A DNA stretch of 64,000 nucleotides from Petrolisthes cinctipes (GCA_033782935.1 JAWQEG010000717.1:620001-684000), one strand, 5' to 3'. Positions 1 to 12,800 are shown, numbered from the stretch's first letter. The notes: generated by a model not told the origin, from the sequence alone. Translations and numbers: made by a program.

Positions 1-27
1 TATACTCGTTTATATCTCAAATTCAGG

Positions 28-204
28 CTCAAAACACCCGAAAATTCGATATTTTGGGGTCCCAGAAGCGATCTCTACATGCCTACACAGAGCTAGAATG
101 TTTTCAAAATATAGGCTCAAAACATGCTCAAAATCGATATTTTAGGTGCCCAAAAGACGATATGTGCATGCATCTTCTGTACTCGTTTATATCTCAAATT
201 CAGG
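28..204 (+). repeat. Representative full-length 177-bp monomer, block A type
   Basis: This unit shows the architecture clearly. Half A is 28-115 (88 bp): CTCAAAACACCCGAAAA, then TTCGATATTTTGGGGTCCCA, an AAGCGATCT box, and a TTTTCAAAATATAGG end. Half B is 116-204 (89 bp): CTCAAAACATGCTCAAAA, then TCGATATTTTAGGTGCCC, a CGATATGTGCATGCAT box, and ACTCGTTTATATCTC. Both halves begin with CTCAAAACA, carry CGATATTTT at the same offset, then a CGATNTGTNCATGC-like box, and end in AGG. Block A half B has one more A (CCCAAAAG) than block B half B (CCCAAAG), which explains 177 against 176 bp. Confidence 0.93.
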
Positions 205-351
205 CTCAAAACACCCGAAAATTCGATATTTTGGGGTCCCAGAAGCGATCTGTACATGCCTACTCAGTGCTAGAATATTTTCAAAATATAGGCTCAAAAC
301 ATGCTAAAAATCGATATTTTAGGTGCTTAAAGACGATATCTCAAATTAAGG
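205..351 (+). repeat. Representative short monomer (147 bp)
   Basis: This unit lacks the segment between the ATAT of CGATATGTG and the ATAT of GTTTATATCTC, so the sequence reads GACGATATCTCAAATT. The loss is 29 bp including one copy of the ATAT direct repeat; one further base is missing in the GTGCTTAAAG box, giving 147 bp. The lost segment contains the TGCATGCA palindrome and the CTTCTGTAC box. The same deletion recurs through block A in three flanking contexts: GTGCGTAAAGGCGATATC, GTGCCAAAAAGTCGATATC and GTGCCCAAAAGTCGATATT. Short monomers typically occur about every third or fourth unit in block A and none was seen in block B. Confidence 0.9.
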
Positions 352-1204
352 CCCAAAACGCCCGAAAATTCGACATTTAGGGGTCCCAGAAGCGATCTGT
401 ACATGCCTACTTCGTGTTAGAGTATTTTCAAAATACAGGCCCAAAACATACTGAAAATCGATCTTTTAGGTGCCCAAAAGTCGATATGTGCATACATCTT
501 TTCTACCCGTTTATATCTCAAATTCTGGCCCGAAACACCCGAAAATTCGATATTTTGGGGTCCCAGAAGCGATCTGTACATGCTTACTCCGTGCTAGATT
601 TTTTTCAAAATATAGGCTCAAAACATGCTCAAAATCGATATTTTAGGTGCCCAAAAGACGATATGTGCATGCATCTTCTGTACTCGTTTATATCTCAAAT
701 TCAGGCTCAAAACACCTGAAAATTCGATATTTTGGGGTCCCAGAAGCGATCTGTACATGCCTACTCAGTGCTAGAATATTTTCAAAATATAGGCTCAAAA
801 CATGCTAAAATCGATATTTCAGGTGCGTAAAGGCGATATCTCAAATTCAGGACCAAAACACCCGAAAATTCGATATTTTGGGGTCCCAGAAGCGATCTGT
901 ACATGCCTACTCCGTGTTAGAGTATTTACAAATTACAGGCCCAAAACATGCTCAAAATCGATGTTTTAGGTGCCGAAAAGTCGATATGTGCATGCATCTT
1001 CAGTACCCGTTTATATCTCAAATTCAGGCTCAAAACACCCGAAAATTCGATATTTTGGGTCCCAGAAGCGATCTCTACATGCCTAGTCAGAGCTAGAATG
1101 TTTTCAAAATATAGGCTCAAAACATGCTCAAAATCGATATTTTAGGTGCCCAAAAGACGATATGTGCATGCATCTTCTGTACTCGTTTATATCTCAAATT
1201 CAGG

Positions 1205-1290
1205 CTCAAAACACCCGAAAATTCGATATTTTGGGGTCCCAGAAGCGATCTAGTGCTAGAATATTTTCAAAATATAGGCTCAAAACATGC
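1205..1290. repeat. Monomer with a private 14-bp deletion
   Basis: The usual order is GCGATCT, then GTACATGCCTACTC, then AGTGCTAGA. Here the sequence reads AGAAGCGATCTAGTGCTAGA, so the 14 bases around the TGTACATGC box are missing. I saw this deletion nowhere else in the window. It removes half A's TGTACA dyad and shifts phase by 14 bases, joining two otherwise separate reading frames. That is why the longest open frame of the window (1124-1861, 245 codons) runs across this point; it is not evidence of a gene. Confidence 0.85.
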
Positions 1291-4256
1291 TAAAAATCGA
1301 TATCTTAGGTGCGTAAAGGCGATATCTCAAATTAAGGCCCAAAACACCCGAAAATTCGACATTTTGGGGTCCCAGAAGCGATCTGTACATGCCTACTTCG
1401 TGTTAGAGTATTTTCAAAATACAGGCCAAAAACATACTGAAAATCGATCTTTTAGGTGCCCAAAAGTCGATATGTGCATGCATCTTCTTTACCCGTTTAT
1501 ATCTCAAATTCTGGCCCTAAACACCCGAAAATTCGATATTTTTGGGTCCCAGAAGCGATCTCTACATGCCTACACAGAGCTAGAATGTTTTCAAAATATA
1601 GGCTCAAAACATGCTCAAAATCGATATTTTAGGTGCCCAAAAGACGATATGTGCATGCATCTTCTGTACCCGTTTATATCTCAAATTCTGGCCCTAAACA
1701 CCCGAAAATTCGATATTTTGGGGTCCCAGAAGCGATCTGTACATGCTTACTCAGAGCTAGAATTTTTTCAAAATATAGGCTCAAAACATACTCAAAATCG
1801 ATATTTTAGGTGCACAAAAGTCGATATGTGCATGCATCTTCTGTACTCGTTTATATCTTAAATTCAGGCTCAAAACACTAGAAAATTCGATATTTTGGGG
1901 TCCCAGAAGCGATCTGTACATGCCTACTAAGTGCTAGAATATTTTCAAAATATAGACTCAAAACATGATAAAATCGATATTTCAGGTGCGTAAAGCCGAT
2001 ATCTCAAATTCAGGCCCAAAACACCCGAAAATTCGATATTTTGGGGTCCCAGAAGCGATCTGTACATGCCTACTCCGTGTTAGAGTATTTACAAAATACA
2101 GGCTCAAAACATGCTCAAAATCGATGTTTTAGGTGCCGAAAAGTCGATATGTGCATGCATCTTCTGTACCCGTTTATATCTCAAATTCTGGCCCTAAACA
2201 CCCGAAAATTCGATATTTTGGGGTCCCAGAAGCGATCTGTACATGCTTACCCAGTGCTAGAATTTTTTCAAAATATAGGCTCAAAACATGCTCAAAATCG
2301 ATATTTTAGGTGCCCAAAAGTCGATATGTGCATGCATCTTCTGTACCCGTTTATATCTCAAATTCAGACTCAAAACACCCGAAAATTCGATATTTTGGGG
2401 TCCCAGAAGCAATCTGTACATGCCTACTCAGTGCTAGAATGTTTTCAAAATATAGGCTAAAAACATGATAAAAATCGATATTTTAGGTGCTCAAAAGTCG
2501 ATATGTGCATGCATCTTCTGTATTCGTTTATATCTCAAATTCAAGCTCAAAACACCCGAAAATTCGATATTTTGGGGTCCCAGAAGCGATCTGTACATGT
2601 CTACTCAGTGCTAGAATATTTTCAAAATATAGGCTCAAAACATGCTAAAAATCGATATTTTAGGTGCGTAAAGGCGATATCTCAAATTAAGGCCCAAAAC
2701 ACCCGAAAATTCGATATTTAGGGGTCCCAGAAGCGATCTGTACATGCCTACTCCGTGTTAGAGTATTTTCAAAATACAGGCCAAAAACAAACTAAAAATC
2801 GATGTTTTAGGTGCCCAAAAGTCGATATGTGCATGCATCTTATGTACACGTTTATATCTCAAATTCTGGCCCTAAACACGCGAAAATTCGATATTTTGCG
2901 GTCCCAGAAGCGATCTGTACATGCCTACTCAGAGCTAGAATGTTTTCAAAATATAGGCTCAAAACATGCTCAAAATCGATATTTTAGGTGCCAAAAAGTC
3001 GATATCTAAAATTCAGTCCCAAAACACCCGAAACTTCGATATTTAAGGGTCCCAGAAACGATCTGTACATGCATACTCCGTGTTAGAGTATTTTCAAAAT
3101 ATAGGCCAAAAACATACTGAAAATCGATCTTTTAGGTGCCCAAAAGTCGATATGTGCTTGCATCTTCTGTACCCGTTTATATCTCAAATTCTGGCCCTAA
3201 ACACCCGAAAATTCGATATTTTGGGGTCCGAGAAGCGATCTGTACATGCTTACTCCGTTTTAGAGTATTTTCAAAATTCAGGCCCAAAACATGCTGAAAA
3301 TCGATATTTTTGGTGCCCAAAGTCAATATGTGTATTCATCTTCTATACTCGTTTATATCTCAAATTCAAACTCAAAACACCCGAAAATTCGATATTTTGG
3401 GGTCCCAGAAGCGATCTGTACATGCCTACTCAGTGCTAGAATATTTTCAAAATATAGGCTCAAAACATGCTAAAATCGATATTTTAGGTGCGTAAAGGCG
3501 ATATCTCAAATTCAGGCCCAAAACACCCGAAAATTCGATATTTTGGGGTCCCAGAAGCGATCTGTACATGCCTACTCTGAGTTAGAGTATTTACAAAATA
3601 CAGCCCCAAAACATGCTCAAAATCGATGTTTTAGGTGCCGAAAAGTCGATATGAGCATGCATCTTCAGTACCCGTTTATATCTCAAATTCAGGTTCAAAA
3701 CACCCGAAAATTCGATATTTTGGGGTCCCAGAAGCGATCTCTACATGCCTACTCAGAGCTAGACAGTTTTCAAAATATAGGCTCAAAACATGCTCAAAAT
3801 CGATATTTTAGGTGCCCAAAAGACGATATGTGCATGCATCTTCTGTACTCGTTTATATCTCAAATTCAGGCTCAAAATACCCGAAAATTCGATATTTTGG
3901 GGTCCCAGAAGCGATCTGTACATGCTTATTCAGTGCTAGATTGTTTTAAAAATATAGGCTCAAAACATGCTCAAAATCGATATTTTAGGTGCCCAAAAGT
4001 CGATATGTGCATGCATCTTCTGTACCCGTTTATATCTCAAATTCAGGCTCAAAACACCCGAAAATTCAATATTTTTGGGTCCCAGAAGCGATCTGTACAT
4101 GCCTATTCAGTGCTAGAATATTTTCAAAATATAGGCTCAAAACATGCTAAAAATCGATATTTTAGGTGCGTAAAGGCGATATCTCAAATTAAGGCCCAAA
4201 ACACCTGAAAATTCGACATTTAGGGGTCCCAGAAGCGATCTGTACATGCCTACTTC

Positions 4257-5775
4257 GTGTTAGAGTATTTTCAAAATACAGGCCCAAAACATACTGAAAA
4301 TCGATCTTTTAGGTGCCCAAAAGTCGATATGTGCATGCATCTTTTCTACCCGTTTATATCTCAAATTCTGGCCCTAAACACCCGAAAATTCGATATTTTG
4401 GGGTCCCAGAAGCGATCTGTACATGCTTACTCCGTGCTAGAATTTTTTCAAAATATAGGCTCAAAACATATTCAAAATCGATATTTTAGGTGCACAAAAG
4501 TCGATATGTGCATGCATCTTCTGTACTCGTTTATATCTTAAATTCAGGCTCAAAACACTAGAAAATTCGATATTTTGGGGTCCCAGAAGCGATCTGTACA
4601 TGTCTACTCAGTGCTAGAATAATTTCAAAATATAGGCTCAAAACATGCTAAAATCGATATTTCAGGTGCCCAAAAGACGATATGTGCATGCATCTTCTGT
4701 ACTCGTTTATATCTCAAATTCAGGCTCAAAACACCCGAAAATTCGATATTTTGGGGTCCCAGAAGCGATCTGTACATGCCTACTCAGTGCTAGAATATTT
4801 TCAAAATATAGGCTCAAAACATGCAAAAAATCGATATTTTAGGTGCTTAAAGGCGATATCTCAAATTAAGGCTCAAAACACCCGAAAATTCGACATTTAG
4901 GGGTCCCAGAAGCGATCTGTACATTCCTACTTCGTGTTAGAGTATTTTCAAAATACAGGCCAAAAACATACTGAAAATCGATCTTTTAGGTGCCCAAAAG
5001 TCGATATGTGCATGCATCTTCTTTACCCGTTTATATCTCAAATTCTGGCCCTAAACACCCGAAAATTCGATATTTTTGGGTCCCAGAAGCGATCTGTACA
5101 TGCTTACTCCGTGCTAGAATTTTTTCAAAATATAGGCTCAAAACATGCTCAAAATCGATATTTAAGGTGCACAAAAGTCGATATGTGCATGCATCTTCTG
5201 TACTCGTTTATATCTTAAATTCAGGCTCAAAACACTAGAAAATTAGATATTTTGGGGTCCCAGAAGCGATCTGTACATGCCTACTCAGTGCTAGAATATT
5301 TTCAAAATATAGGCTCAAAACATGCTAAAATCGATATTTCAGGTGCCCAAAAGACGATATGTGCATGCATCTTCTGTACTCGTTTATATCTCAAATTCAG
5401 GCTCAAAACACCCGAAAATTCGATATTTTGGGGTCCCAGAAGCGATCTGTACATGCCTACTCAGTGCTAGAATATTTTCAAAATATAGGCTCAAAACATG
5501 CAAAAAATCGATATTTTAGGTGCTTAAAGGCGATATCTCAAATTAAGGCTCAAAACACCCGAAAATTCGACATTTAGGGGTCCCAGAAGCGATCTGTACA
5601 TTCCTACTTCGTGTTAGAGTATTTTCAAAATACAGGCCAAAAACATACTGAAAATCGATCTTTTAGGTGCCCAAAAGTCGATATGTGCATGCATCTTCTT
5701 TACCCGTTTATATCTCAAATTCTGGCCCTAAACACCCGAAAATTCGATATTTTTGGGTCCCAGAAGCGATCTGTA
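4257..5775. repeat. Tandem 677-bp repeat (4-mer), about 2.2 copies
   Basis: Units begin near 4257, 4934 and 5611, and the third diverges after about 5775. Each unit has three full monomers and one short monomer (about 3 x 177 + 146). Copies differ by scattered substitutions, for example TTCGATATT against TTAGATATT near 4565/5243 and ATACTGAA context changes. The short monomer in copies 1 to 2 and 2 to 3 reads GTGCTTAAAGGCGATATC. Unit edges are approximate because every flank is also satellite. Confidence 0.85.
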
Positions 5776-6337
5776 CATGCTTATTCAGTGCTAGATTGTT
5801 TTAAAAATATAGGCTCAAAACATGCTCAAAATCGATATTTTAGGTGCCAAAAAGTCGATATCTCAAATTAAGGCCCAAAATACCCGAAAATTCGATATTT
5901 AGGGGTCCCAGAAGCGATCTGTACATGCATACTCCGTGTTAAGAGTATTTTCAAAATTCAGGCCCAAAACATGCTGAAAATCGATATTTTTGGTGCCCAA
6001 AGTCAATATGTGTATGCTTCTTCTATACTCGTTTATATCTCAAATTCAGGCTCAAAACACCCGAAAATTCGATATTTTGGGGTCCCAGAAGCGATCTCTA
6101 CATGCCTACACAGAGCTAGAATGTTTTCAAAATATAGGCTCAAAACATGCTCAAAATCGATATTTTAGGTGCCCAAAAGACGATATGTGCATGCATCTTC
6201 TGTACTCGTTTATATCTCAAATTCAGGCTCAAAACACCCGAAAATTCGATATTTTGGGGTCCCAGAAGCGATCTGTACATGCCTACTCAGTGCTAGAATA
6301 TTTTCAAAATATAGGCTCAAAACATGCTAAAATCGAT

Positions 6338-7339
6338 ATTTCAGGTGCGTAAAGGCGATATCTCAAATTCAGGACCAAAACACCCGAAAATTCGACATTT
6401 AGGGGTCCCAGAAGCGATCTGTACATGCCTACTTCGTGTTAGAGTATTTTCAAAATACAGGCCAAAAACATACTGAAAATCGATCTTTTAGGTGCCCAAA
6501 ACTCGATATGTGCATGCATCTTCTTTACCCGTTTATATCTCAAATTCAGGCTCAAAACACCCGAAAATTCGATATTTTGGGGTCCCAGAAGCGATCTCTA
6601 CATGCCTACACAGAGCTAGAATGTTTTCAAAATATAATCTCAAAACATGCTCAAAATCGATATTTTAGGTGCCCAAAAGACGATATGTGCATGCATCTTC
6701 TGTACCCGTTTATATCTCAAATTCTGGCCCTAAACACCCGAAAATTCGATATTTTGGGGTCCCAGAAGCGATCTGTACATGCTTACTCAGAGCTAGAATT
6801 TTTTCAAAATATAGGCTCAAAACATACTCAAAATCGATATTTCAGGTGCGTAAAGGCGATATCTCAAATTCAGGACCAAAACACCCGAAAATTCGACATT
6901 TAGGGGTCCCAGAAGCGATCTGTACATGCCTACTTCGTGTTAGAGTATTTTCAAAATACAGGCCAAAAACATACTGAAAATCGATCTTTTAGGTGCCCAA
7001 AACTCGATATGTGCATGCATCTTCTTTACCCGTTTATATCTCAAATTCAGGCTCAAAACACCCGAAAATTCGATATTTTGGGGTCCCAGAAGCGATCTCT
7101 ACATGCCTACACAGAGCTAGAATGTTTTCAAAATATAATCTCAAAACATGCTCAAAATCGATATTTTAGGTGCCCAAAAGACGATATGTGCATGCATCTT
7201 CTGTACCCGTTTATATCTCAAATTCTGGCCCTAAACACCCGAAAATTCGATATTTTGGGGTCCCAGAAGCGATCTGTACATGCTTACTCAGAGCTAGAAT
7301 TTTTTCAAAATATAGGCTCAAAACATACTCAAAATCGAT
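6338..7339. repeat. Tandem 501-bp repeat (3-mer), two copies
   Basis: Copy 1 is about 6338-6838 and copy 2 about 6839-7339. The unit is 177 + 177 + 147 bp. Stretches compared line by line are identical, including the private variants CCCAAAACTCGATATG and AATATAATCTCAAAACATG. That identity marks this as one of the youngest duplications in the window, or as a possible assembly duplication. Confidence 0.87.
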
Positions 7340-9845
7340 ATTTTAGGTGCACAAAAGTCGATATGTGCATGCATCTTCTCTACTCGTTTATATCTTAAAT
7401 TCAGGCTCAAAACACTAGAAAATTCGATATTTTGGGGTCCCAGAAGCGATCTGTACATGCCTACTCAGTGCTAGAATATTTTCAAAATATAGACTCAAAA
7501 CATGATAAAATCGATATTTCAGGTGCGTAAAGCCGATATCTCAAATTCAGGCCCAAAACACCCGAAAATTCGATATTTTGGGGTCCCAGAAGCGATCTGT
7601 ACATGCCTACTCCGTGTTAGAGTATTTACAAAATACAGGCTCAAAACATGCTCAAAATCGGTTTTAGGTGCCGAAAAGTCGATATGTGCATGCATCTTCT
7701 GTACCCGTTTATATCTCAAATTCTGGCCCTAAACACCCGAAAATTCGATATTTTGGGGTCCCAGAAGCGATCTGTACATGCTTACCCAGTGCTAGAATGT
7801 TTTCAAAATATAGGCTCAAAACATGCTCAAAATCGATATTTTAGGTGCCCAAAAGTCGATATGTGCATGCATCTTCTGTACCCGTTTATATCTCAAATTC
7901 AGACTCAAAACACCCGAAAATTCGATATTTTGGGGTCCCAGAAGCAATCTGTACATGCCTACTCAGTGCTAGAATGTTTTCAAAATATAGGCTAAAAACA
8001 TGATAAAAATCGATATTTTAGGTGCTCAAAAGTCGATATGTGCATGCATCTTCTGTATTCGTTTATATCTCAAATTCAAGCTCGAAACACCCGAAAATTC
8101 GATATTTTGGGGTCCCAGAAGCGATCTGTACATGTCTACTCAGTGCTAGAATATTTTCAAAATATAGGCTAAAAACATGCTAAAAATCGATATTTTAGGT
8201 GCCCAAAAGTCGATATTTCAAATTCAGGCCCAAAACACCCGAAAATTTGATATTTTGGGGTCCCAGAAGCGATCTGTACATGCCTACTCCGTGTTAGAGT
8301 ATTTTCAAAATACAGGCCCAAAACATGCTCAATATCGATATTTTTGGTGCCCAAAGTCAATATGTGTATGCATCTTCTATACTCGTTTATATCTCAAATT
8401 CAAGCTCAAAACACCCGAAAATTCGATATTTTGGGGTCCCAGAAGCGATCTGTACATGCCTACTCAGTGCTAGAATATTTTCAAAATATAGGCTCAAAAC
8501 ATGCTCAAAATCGATATTTTAGGTGCCCAAAAGACGATATGTGCATGCATCTTCTGTACCCGTTTATATCTCAAATTCTGGCCCTAAACACCCGAAAATT
8601 CGATATTTTGGGGTCCCAGAAGCGATCTGTACATGCTTACTCAGAGCTAGAATTTTTTCAAAATATAGGCTCAAAACATACTCAAAATCGATATTTTAGG
8701 TGCACAAAAGTCGATATGTGCATGCATCTTCTCTACTCGTTTATATCTTAAATTCAGGCTCAAAACACTAGAAAATTCGATATTTTGGGGTCCCAGAAGC
8801 GATCTGTACATGCCTACTCAGTGCTAGAATATTTTCAAAATATAGACTCAAAACATGATAAAATCGATATTTCAGGTGCGTAAAGCCGATATCTCAAATT
8901 CAGGCCCAAAACACCCGAAAATTCGATATTTTGGGGTCCCAGAAGCGATCTGTACATGCCTACTCCGTGTTAGAGTATTTACAAAATACAGGCTCAAAAC
9001 ATGCTCAAAATCGGTTTTAGGTGCCGAAAAGTCGATATGTGCATGCATCTTCTGTACCCGTTTATATCTCAAATTCTGGCCCTAAACACCCGAAAATTCG
9101 ATATTTTGGGGTCCCAGAAGCGATCTGTACATGCTTACCCAGTGCTAGAATGTTTTCAAAATATAGGCTCAAAACATGCTCAAAATCGATATTTTAGGTG
9201 CCCAAAAGTCGATATGTGCATGCATCTTCTGTACCCGTTTATATCTCAAATTCAGACTCAAAACACCCGAAAATTCGATATTTTGGGGTCCCAGAAGCAA
9301 TCTGTACATGCCTACTCAGTGCTAGAATGTTTTCAAAATATAGGCTAAAAACATGATAAAAATCGATATTTTTGGTGCTCAAAAGTCGATATGTGCATGC
9401 ATCTTCTGTATTCGTTTATATCTCAAATTCAAGCTCAAAACACCCGAAAATTCGATATTTTGGGGTCCCAGAAGCGATCTGTACATGTCTACTCAGTGCT
9501 AGAATATTTTCAAAATATAGGCTAAAAACATGCTAAAAATCGATATTTTAGGTGCCCAAAAGTCGATATTTCAAATTCAGGCCCAAAACACCCGAAAATT
9601 TGATATTTTGGGGTCCCAGAAGCGATCTGTACATGCCTACTCCGTGTTAGAGTATTTTCAAAATACAGGCCCAAAACATGCTCAATATCGATATTTTTGG
9701 TGCCCAAAGTCAATATGTGTATGCATCTTCTATACTCGTTTATATTTCAAATTCAAGCTCAAAACACCCGAAAATTCGATATTTTGGGGTCCCAGAAGCG
9801 ATCTGTACATGCCTACTCAGTGCTAGAATATTTTCAAAATATAGG
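7140..9845. repeat. Tandem 1,353-bp repeat, two copies
   Basis: Copy 1 is about 7140-8492 and copy 2 about 8493-9845. Both contain the unusual CTCAAAATCGGTTTTAGG monomer, with three bases lost from CGATGTTTT, at about 7650 and 9003. Differences seen are few: TTTTAGGTGCTC against TTTTTGGTGCTC near 8012/9365, CAAGCTCGAAAC against CAAGCTCAAAAC near 8077/9430, and TATATCTC against TATATTTC near 8390/9743. Edges are approximate. Confidence 0.87.
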
Positions 9846-12800
9846 CTCAAAACATGCTAAAAATCTCTATTTTAGGTGCGTAAAGGCGATATCTCAAATT
9901 AAGGCCCAAAACACCCGAAAATTCGATATTTAGGGGTCCCAGAAGCGATCTGTACATGCCTACTCCGTGTTAGAGTATTTTCAAAATACAGGCCAAAAAC
10001 AAACTAAAAATCGATGTTTTAGGTGCCCAAAAGTCGATATGTGCATGCATCTTATGTACACGTTTATATCTCAAATTCTGGCCCTAAACACGCGAAAATT
10101 CGATATTTTGCGGTCCCAGAAGCGATCTGTACATGCCTACTCAGAGCTAGAATGTTTTCAAAATATAGGCTCAAAACATGCTCAAAATCGATATTTTAGG
10201 TGCCAAAAAGTCGATATCTAAAATTCAGTCCTAAAACACCCGAAACTTCGATATTTAGGGGTCCCAGAAACGATCTGTACATGCATACTCCGTGTTAGAG
10301 TATTTTCAAAATACAGGCCAAAAACATACTGAAAATCGATCTTTTAGGTGCCCAAAAGTCGATATGTGCTTGCATCTTCTGTACCCGTTTATATCTCAAA
10401 TTCTGGCCCTAAACACCCGAAAATTCGATATTTTGGGGTCCAAGAAGCGATCTGTACATGCCTACTCAGTGCTAGAATGTTTTCAAAATATAGGCTCAAA
10501 ACATGCTCAAAACCGATATTTTAGGTGAACAAAAGTCGATATGTGCATGCATCTTCTGTATTCATTTATATCTCAAATTCAAGCTCAAAACACCCGAAAA
10601 TTCGATATTTTGGGGTCCCAGAAGCGATCTGTACATGCCTACTCCATGTTAGAGTATTTTCAAAATACAGGCCCAAAACATGCTGAAAATCGATAATTTA
10701 GATGCCCAAAGTCAATATGTGCATGTATCTTTTGTACCCGTTTATATCTCAAATTCAGGCTCAAAACACCCGAAAATTCAATATTTTGGGGTCCCAGAAG
10801 CAATCTGTACATGCCTACTCAGTGCTAGAATTTTTTCAAAATATAGGCTCAAAACATGCTCAAAATCGATATTTTAGGTGCCCAAAAGTCGATATGTGCA
10901 TGCATCTGCTGTACTCGTTTATATCTCAAATTCATGCTCAAAACACCGGAAAATTCGATATTTTGGGGTCCCAGAAGCAATCTGTACATGCCTACTCAGT
11001 GCTAGAATATTTTCAAAATATAGGCTAAAAACATGCTAAAAATCGATATTTTAGGTGCCAAAAAGTCGATATCTAAAATTCAATCCCAAAACACCCGAAA
11101 CTTCGATATTTAGGGGTCCCAGAAACGATCTGTACATGCATACTCCGTGTTAGAGTATTTTCAAAATTCAGGCCCAAAACATGCTGAAAATCGATATTTT
11201 TGGTGCCCAAAGTCAATATGTGTATGCTTCTTCTATACTCGTTTATATCTCAAATTAAGGCTCAAAACGCCTGAAAATTCGATATTTTGGGGTCCCAGAA
11301 GCGATCTGTACATGCCTACTCAGTACTAGAATTTTTTCAAAATATAGGCTCAAAACATACTCAAAATCGATATTTTTGGTGCCCAAAAGTCGATATGTGC
11401 ATGCATCTTCTGTACCCGTTTATATCTCAAATTCAGACTCAAAACACCCAAAAATTCGATATTTTGGGGTCCCAGAAGCAATCTGTACATGCCTACTCAG
11501 TGCTAGAATGTTTTCAAAATATAGGCTAAAAACATGATAAAAATCGATATTTTAGGTGCTCAAAAGTCGATATGTGCATGCATCTTCTGTATTCGTTTAT
11601 ATCTCAAATTGAAGCTCAAAACACCCGAAAATTCGATATTTTGGGGTCCCAGAAGCGATCTGTACATGTCTACTCAGTGCTAGAATATTTTCAAAATATA
11701 GGCTAAAAACATGCTAAAAATCGATATTTTAGGTGCCCAAAAGTCGATATTTCAAATTCAGGCCCAAAACACCCGAAAATTTGATATTTTGGGGTCCCAG
11801 AAGCGATCTGTACATGCCTACTCCGTGTTAGAGTATTTTCAAAATACAGGCCCAAAACATGCTCAATATCGATATTTTTGGTGCCCAAAGTCAATATGTG
11901 TATGCATCTTCTATACTCGTTTATATCTCAAATTCAAGCTCAAAACACCCGAAAATTCGATATTTTGGGGTCCCAGAAGCGATCTGTACATGCCTACTTA
12001 GTGCTAGAATATTTTCAAAATATAGGCTCAAAACATGCTAAAAATCTCTATTTTAGGTGCGTAAAGGCGATATCTCAAATTAAGGCCCAAAACACCCGAA
12101 AATTCGATATTTAGGGGTCCCAGAAGCGATCTGTACATGCCTACTCCGTGTTAGAGTATTTTCAAAATACAGGCCAAAAACAAACTAAAAATCGATGTTT
12201 TAGGTGCCCAAAAGTCGATATGTGCATGCATCTTATGTACACGTTTATATCTCAAATTCTGGCCCTAAACACGCGAAAATTCGATATTTTGCGGTCCCAG
12301 AAGCGATCTGTACATGCCTACTCAGAGCTAGAATGTTTTCAAAATATAGGCTCAAAACATGCTCAAAATCGATATTTTAGGTGCCAAAAAGTCGATATCT
12401 AAAATTCAGTCCTAAAACACCCGAAACTTCGATATTTAGGGGTCCCAGAAACGATCTGTACATGCATACTCCGTGTTAGAGTATTTTCAAAATACAGGCC
12501 AAAAACATACTGAAAATCGATCTTTTAGGTGCCCAAAAGTCGATATGTGCTTGCATCTTCTGTACCCGTTTATATCTCAAATTCTGGCCCTAAACACCCG
12601 AAAATTCGATATTTTGGGGTCCAAGAAGCGATCTGTACATGCCTACTCAGTGCTAGAATGTTTTCAAAATATAGGCTCAAAACATGCTCAAAACCGATAT
12701 TTTAGGTGAACAAAAGTCGATATGTGCATGCATCTTCTGTATTCATTTATATCTCAAATTCAAGCTCAAAACACCCGAAAATTCGATATTTTGGGGTCCC

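Noticed and set aside
28..204. CENP-B box
   Set aside because: The monomer has CCCGAAAATTCG (reverse strand CGAATTTTCGGG), which looks suggestive, but the spacing of TTCG, A and CGGG in the TTCGNNNNANNCGGG core is not met on either strand.
1124..1861. 245-codon open frame, and similar ones at 25571-26272 (233), 3543-4208 (221) and 35756-36409 (217)
   Set aside because: They are satellite monomers read in a stop-poor frame. Other frames and the opposite strand are open over the same monomers, the frames break at 176- or 148-bp monomers, and no start context, known domain or codon signal supports coding.
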